Source: SZUA-430 sp964638635
Lineage (GTDB): Bacteria; Pseudomonadota; Alphaproteobacteria; Micropepsales; Micropepsaceae
Reading direction: 5' to 3'
Length of the DNA stretch: 64,000 nt
NCBI GenBank assembly: GCA_964638635.1
Contig: CAZXAQ010000006.1
Coordinates: 20,830 to 84,829, forward strand
The notes beneath the pieces were generated by a model, which did no database searches, had not been told where the DNA came from, and was given only the letters and a program-made list of their open reading frames with translations. The translations under genes were made by a program, and so were the position numbers. Shown piece after piece: positions 60,183-64,000 of the stretch (positions within the stretch are counted from its first letter, which is position 1; each line of letters starts with the position of its first letter).

Positions 60183-60510
60183 GATCCCTCTGCGCGGCAC
60201 GGGCGGTGGCCCGGTGTCGACTCTCCCGCTCAGCCTTGAGCAAACGAAGACTCGCGCCGGGACACAGTTAACCTGTCGTCGCATTTCCAATCGCGCCGAG
60301 ATGACGGTTGAGAATCCGCGGAAGCACCGCAAAGGCGAAGTTGCCGTCAGTGCGGGAACGGGGTGGACGTCCACTCGGGCCCCGCATCTTTCCGACGACA
60401 TTCCCCACGTTTCTGCGGTTCATCTGCATACCTATCATGTCCCGCCTTTTTTGAACCGGTCCACCACGGAAGGCTCGGATCGCTCCGCGCCTTCCTTGTC
60501 CAAGAATGAA
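60183..60510. other. Intergenic stretch upstream of the Cys-repeat gene
   Basis: About 330 bases. A plus-strand open frame runs through it but lacks a ribosome site and family features. It should contain the promoter of the Cys-repeat operon; I see no hexamer pair with proper spacing. A hairpin at its right end belongs to the next gene. Confidence 0.5.
60468..60495 (-). terminator. Hairpin after the Gly/Ser-linker protein gene
   Basis: GGAAGGC (60468-60474) pairs with GCCTTCC (60489-60495), and CGGA with TCCG inside. It starts 15 bases past the stop. No T run follows on the minus strand. Confidence 0.42.
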
Positions 60511-61041
60511 CTACTGCAGCCCACAGCCAATTCCGGCCCCAACGCTAATGGTGGTACCAGGGCTGTTGGTGACAGTGATCTTGAAGCATTGTTTGTCGCC
60601 TGAACCGGAGCCACTGCCCGAGCCACTGCCGGAGCCCCCGCCGGAGCCACTGCCTGTTCCACCCGCTGGGTCCGCCAATAGAGTTTTCACAATCGCAATC
60701 GCGACTTCAACGACGGCGTCAAACCACCCTGACTTAACAGGTCCCCCATCGCGTATGACAATGACTGTCGCCCCAAACTCACCACTTTGAGTTCGACCAG
60801 ATAGTGCCACGCGAGCGCTATTGCCCTGAATCTCCACAACTTGCGCCCAAATGCCAGGTTGGGCCCAGTATCCTTTACTGAGGGCCGGATTAGATTGAAC
60901 CGCTTGCAGTGTGGACGATTGCGCCGTCGCCGGTTGAAGTTGCTTTGATCGAGCCGACCCTATTGGATCGGCGAATGCCTGCGTCACTTGGAGGGCCGCG
61001 AGCGACAGTCCCGCGATCAACAGCATTTGGAGTTTGTTCAT
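60511..61041 (-). CDS. Exported protein with Gly/Ser repeat linker
   Basis: A 176-residue protein. ATG 61041 opens signal peptide NKLQMLLIAGLSLAALQVTQAFA. The first mature domain (residues 25-125) includes KGYWAQPGIWAQVVEIQGN and GATVIVIRDGGPVKSGW, then a hydrophobic helix AVVEVAIAIVKTLLADPAGG, a linker of alternating Gly-Ser (GTGSGSGGGSGSGSGSGSGS) and a 30-residue C-terminal domain with two Cys (KQCFKITVTN, GIGCGLQ). The coding sequence is less GC-rich than its surroundings outside the linker, which may mean recent acquisition. Not recognised. It lies between the Cys-repeat and the lectin genes, all on the same strand. Confidence 0.6.
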   Translation of the reverse strand: MNKLQMLLIAGLSLAALQVTQAFADPIGSARSKQLQPATAQSSTLQAVQSNPALSKGYWAQPGIWAQVVEIQGNSARVALSGRTQSGEFGATVIVIRDGGPVKSGWFDAVVEVAIAIVKTLLADPAGGTGSGSGGGSGSGSGSGSGSGDKQCFKITVTNSPGTTISVGAGIGCGLQ

Positions 61042-61206
61042 AAGGACGTGTTCCTTTGAAAGTGTCATCGTTCCGAGTGAAAGTGCCATCGTTTCGAGTA
61101 GCTGCTACTTGAGACCCGTGTACATGCGAGTCTGAAGCGCATCTTGGCGGCCAGCGAGGTTGTGTTCCATAATTACGGTGACATAATCACTATCTCCTTT
61201 GCGCGC

Positions 61207-61776
61207 TCAAAGCCCGCTCAACCTAAAACGCTGCTGCTGCGAGCCGTTGCATTGCCAGATTTGGACGCGCGCGCCGTTTTTCGTTTGGTCGGGTGCGTGG
61301 ACGTCGAGGCAGAGGCCGCCTGCACTGCGCAGCGACCCGTTCTCGAGCGGCGTCCATTGCTGTTGCCACTGACCGTTGCAGCTCCAGACCTGAACAGCGT
61401 TGCCGTTCTGGTTGATGCCGGCGTTAACATCGAGGCAGAGACCGCTGGCGACACGAAGGGCGCTTGCGGCGCGGTCATAGGCCCAACGCTGCTGCGGTGC
61501 GCCGTTGCAAGCCCACGCTTGCACCCGCCCACCGTTGTTGGCCATTTCTGGCGCGTGTACGTCGAGGCAGAGGCCCGCGCCGGTGCGGACTTCGCCCGCC
61601 TTCGATAGAGCGAACGGCTGCAGAGGTTGGGATCGGGTGGGGGTGAACATGCCCGGCGGAACCGGTTGATAAGGTGGTGGCGGGGGCGGTGGCGGGGGCG
61701 GCTTGACGGGGTCTCCGGCGACCGACGACGCGCAGAAGGCAATTGCGAGCGCGCCAAGAGCACATCGTAATTTCAT
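61207..61776 (-). CDS. Exported ricin-type beta-trefoil lectin
   Basis: A 189-residue secreted protein: signal peptide KLRCALGALAIAFCASSVAG, then a proline run of about ten residues as a spacer, then one ricin B-type trefoil. The three lobes are seen in repeats of GLCLDVHAPEMANNGGRVQAW, GLCLDVNAGINQNGNAVQVW and GLCLDVHAPDQTKNGARVQIW (quoted parts overlap in pattern), ending QQRW, QQQW and QQRF, the QxW signature. Each lobe has one Cys pair. It should bind galactose- or xylose-type sugars. No catalytic domain is attached. It is divergent from the CadC-like regulator gene. Confidence 0.85.
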   Translation of the reverse strand: MKLRCALGALAIAFCASSVAGDPVKPPPPPPPPPPYQPVPPGMFTPTRSQPLQPFALSKAGEVRTGAGLCLDVHAPEMANNGGRVQAWACNGAPQQRWAYDRAASALRVASGLCLDVNAGINQNGNAVQVWSCNGQWQQQWTPLENGSLRSAGGLCLDVHAPDQTKNGARVQIWQCNGSQQQRFRLSGL

Positions 61777-62002
61777 CTGAGTTTCTCCATTCGCAAATCG
61801 GCCAACCCTCTGGCCGAAGTCGCCTTTCCGGCAACGAAGGCGGGCGCAACGTGCGCAGCGCTGACGTGGGGAGTCCTGAGGTTGGCCGAAGGTTTGGCTC
61901 AGGAACGGCGGAGGAATGGGCCACGGTGTGAGGGATTAGGGCGCGGGCGCCGGTTGCGCTAGACTACGGAGGGGCGCCAAGGGTCGTCCAGAAATCTCCA
62001 CC

Positions 62003-63952
62003 ATGCCCAATCTTGCGAAGCTCAAGATCGGGGACTTTGTCCTCGACGCGTCACGCAACTATTTGGTCGGCGCGGCGGGCGAGATCACGCTCGAACCTAA
62101 AGTCGTCGACGTGCTTCTTGCCCTTGCCGCGCGGCCGGGCGTGGTTCTCAGCCGTGACGAACTGATCGATGCCGTGTGGAAGACGGAATTCGGCGCGGAC
62201 GAACGGCTGACCCGTGCCATTTCGATGCTGCGCAAGGCGTTCCACGACGAGCGCGGCACGACGCAATATATCGAGACTGTCGCCAAACGCGGCTATCGGC
62301 TGGTGGCCGCCGTATCGGCGGCGGACGATGCGGACAGCCTGCCCGCCCAGGAGCCGGTCCACGAGCCCTCGAAAGCGCTGCCGCAGCAAACGCGGCGGCG
62401 CTATGCGGTTGCGGGCGCAATTGCGGCGGTCCTTGGCGTGGCAGGAATTGCCGTGTTGGGTTGGGCCGGCTGGTTCGAATCCGCGCGCGCGAAAGATGTG
62501 GTTGAGCTGCGCCCGTTCTTCGTGATCGACGGGAAACCCGAGCTCAACGCTATCGCGCGCCAAGCGCATGCGAGTGTGAAGCGCATCGTGGCGTCGAACC
62601 AGGTGTTGCTGATCGACGGCACCGGGAAAGAACTTGGGGACGGGGCGCTCAATGAAGCCGAATTCACGCTGTCGGGGTCGCTGGAGCAAATCGGCGAGCG
62701 CTATGCTGTTACGCTTTATCTCGACAGCCGGAAAGACGGCCAAACGCTGTGGTCGTTCCGCTTCGTGCGGCCGGTTGTCGAAGTCGAAGCGCTGAACGAG
62801 CAGGCTGGCTCCCATGCGGCGTATGTCATCACCTGCGCGCTGACGCAACGAGGCAAGGCGCGCGTGAAACCTTCGCAGGATGCTTTCAAGATCTATTTGG
62901 AGACCTGCAATCCCGAGCTTGTTTGGGATGACACCCCAAAGCTGCTTGCCATCGCGCAACGCCTTATCGACATCGCACCCAACGATGCTTACGGACACGG
63001 ACTAGCGGCTGTTCACTACGCTTCGAACAGCGGCGAGTACGGTAACAACAAAACCGTCGCCGCGTCGTACAGAGCCGCCGCTCGCAAAGCCATAACGCGC
63101 ACCAAAGAAATCGACCCGACGAGCGCGCTGGCGCGAATTGCGGAAATCTTCATTGCCACACCGGCGGAACGCTGGCGCGCGCAGGAGGCGCATTTCAAAC
63201 GCGCGAACTTCGAATACCAAGTGTACCAGGGCACGTTCATCTGGAGTCTGCGATCGTCGGGCCGTCTGACGGAGGCCTTGAGCGTCATAGAAAACGCCGC
63301 GGCCGCAACACCGCTGTCGCCGGCGCACAAGGTGACGCGAGCAATCATCTATATGCATCAAGGTTATCACGAAGCGGCCGAACGGCTTTTTTCGGAAACG
63401 TTGCGGCTGTGGCCCGACCACGAGGACGCGCATTGGTTCCGGTTCGTCAATGCGGCGTTCTACGGCGATCCCGAACGGGCATTGACGCTGCTGGAACCAG
63501 TCTCAAAGCAGGTCCACTGGAACCAGGAGGAACGCGGGTGCTGGCAGTCCTTCATCGAAGCGCGGGCGCGCGGCGGCAACGGCGACGGACCTGCCGCCGT
63601 ACGCAAAGCCTGCGCGGGCGAGACGCAAGTGGACCAAACGGTGCGCAAGCTGGCGGCGCTCGGCGACACGGACGGCGCGTTCGATCTGGCGCGCAATCAT
63701 TCCTTCGGCGCGGTCGGTTCGACGATTTTCCTGTTCTATCCGGAGATGGCGCAATTCCGGAGGGATGCCCGCTTCATGCCGTTCATCGCCGATTCCGGTT
63801 TACTTGAGGCTTGGACGACGACAGACCAATGGCCCGACTTCTGCAACGACAAGCAGTTGTCTTACGATTGCAAAGCGGCGGCCAAGCGTGCCTTAGAAAA
63901 GCGCAGCGTCCGCGCCAGCGGAGTTCCCGCGTCACCTCCAAAGGCGCGCTAG
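62003..63952 (+). CDS. CadC-like transmembrane regulator with winged helix and TPR-type periplasmic domain
   Basis: A 649-residue one-component regulator. Residues 5-102 are an OmpR/PhoB-type winged helix (LEPKVVDVLLALAARPG, RAISMLRKAFHDE, ETVAKRGYRLVAAV). One membrane helix lies at about 134-157 (YAVAGAIAAVLGVAGIAVLG). The rest is periplasmic: a TolB/adenylate-cyclase-like segment (FTLSGSLEQIGERYAVTLYL), then TPR-like helical repeats (KAITRTKEIDPTSALARIA, GRLTEALSVIENAAAATPLSP, GYHEAAERLFSETLRLWPDH). Related regulators control neighbouring genes, so the lectin gene 226 bases away on the other strand is the obvious candidate target; that is inference. Confidence 0.85.
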   Translation: MPNLAKLKIGDFVLDASRNYLVGAAGEITLEPKVVDVLLALAARPGVVLSRDELIDAVWKTEFGADERLTRAISMLRKAFHDERGTTQYIETVAKRGYRLVAAVSAADDADSLPAQEPVHEPSKALPQQTRRRYAVAGAIAAVLGVAGIAVLGWAGWFESARAKDVVELRPFFVIDGKPELNAIARQAHASVKRIVASNQVLLIDGTGKELGDGALNEAEFTLSGSLEQIGERYAVTLYLDSRKDGQTLWSFRFVRPVVEVEALNEQAGSHAAYVITCALTQRGKARVKPSQDAFKIYLETCNPELVWDDTPKLLAIAQRLIDIAPNDAYGHGLAAVHYASNSGEYGNNKTVAASYRAAARKAITRTKEIDPTSALARIAEIFIATPAERWRAQEAHFKRANFEYQVYQGTFIWSLRSSGRLTEALSVIENAAAATPLSPAHKVTRAIIYMHQGYHEAAERLFSETLRLWPDHEDAHWFRFVNAAFYGDPERALTLLEPVSKQVHWNQEERGCWQSFIEARARGGNGDGPAAVRKACAGETQVDQTVRKLAALGDTDGAFDLARNHSFGAVGSTIFLFYPEMAQFRRDARFMPFIADSGLLEAWTTTDQWPDFCNDKQLSYDCKAAAKRALEKRSVRASGVPASPPKAR

Positions 63953-64000
63953 AGCGTTTTCCACGTTCGGTTACGCGTATCCCGCGCTTCGGAGATAGTT

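Noticed and set aside
60055..60603. 182-codon plus-strand open frame between the Cys-repeat and linker genes
   Set aside because: No ribosome site, overlaps both minus-strand genes, no recognisable features.
61777..62002. Promoter for the CadC-like gene with -10 TAGACT near 61961
   Set aside because: No -35 at acceptable spacing; not supported enough to list.

Overview
The window is GC-rich chromosomal DNA from an alphaproteobacterium. The evidence is the gene order. One block reads lptF-lptG-lptD-surA-pdxA-rsmA and converges on gmk-yicC-mltG-fabF-acpP-fabG-fabD; pepA and holC lie beside it, and a CC2985-type ParD antitoxin and a GbsR/MarR regulator are also present. I cannot name the genus from sequence alone; a Rhizomicrobium/Micropepsis-like or rhizobial relative would fit. 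No rRNA, tRNA, CRISPR array, transposase or prophage was recognised. A 100-N assembly gap lies at 43899-43998.

Layout. 1-3.2 kb: a minus-strand operon (GbsR-type regulator, DUF4166, membrane-anchored YfcH-like epimerase, GST) with a palindrome over its own promoter. 3.4-16.3 kb: accessory and metabolic genes, namely a DUF5916 surface protein, SDR, MAPEG, aldo/keto reductase, Het-C/phospholipase-like exported protein, cold-shock protein, arylamine N-acetyltransferase, an M23 peptidase beside a small two-helix membrane protein, an NAD(P)-binding epimerase framed by a 30-bp repeat, and SAM decarboxylase. 16.3-17.0 kb: a ParDE toxin-antitoxin operon whose toxin start is out of frame. 17.4-24.1 kb: ndk, an ABC-F ATPase, a TPR protein, holC, a serine hydrolase and pepA. 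24.3-38.4 kb: the housekeeping core for LPS transport, outer-membrane folding, vitamin B6, rRNA methylation, GMP kinase, peptidoglycan cleavage and fatty-acid initiation/elongation. Two large inverted-repeat elements lie on either side of fabD.

38.7-56.7 kb is an exopolysaccharide/O-antigen-type locus: two polymerase/ligase-like membrane proteins, a UDP-HexNAc dehydrogenase, a UDP-glucuronate 4-epimerase, GalE, three GT4 glycosyltransferases, two methyltransferases, an asparagine-synthase-like amidotransferase, a MurJ/Wzx-like flippase and a WbaP-type initiating transferase. Together they predict a lipid-linked, Wzy-type polymer carrying uronic acids that may be amidated and methylated. Inside this locus is a secreted protein of Pro/Gly-rich 38-residue tandem repeats ending in an aromatic-rich domain. 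It is broken only by the assembly gap, and merging the identical 55-bp gap flanks restores a 378-codon frame.

56.9-64 kb: formate-tetrahydrofolate ligase, then a run of small exported proteins (DUF3592, a threefold Cys-repeat protein, a Gly/Ser-linker protein, a ricin-type lectin) and a CadC-like one-component regulator with a periplasmic repeat domain. The best candidates for something undescribed are the aromatic/Pro-Gly repeat protein, the threefold Cys-repeat protein with its translationally coupled DUF3592 partner, and the inverted-repeat elements around fabD.
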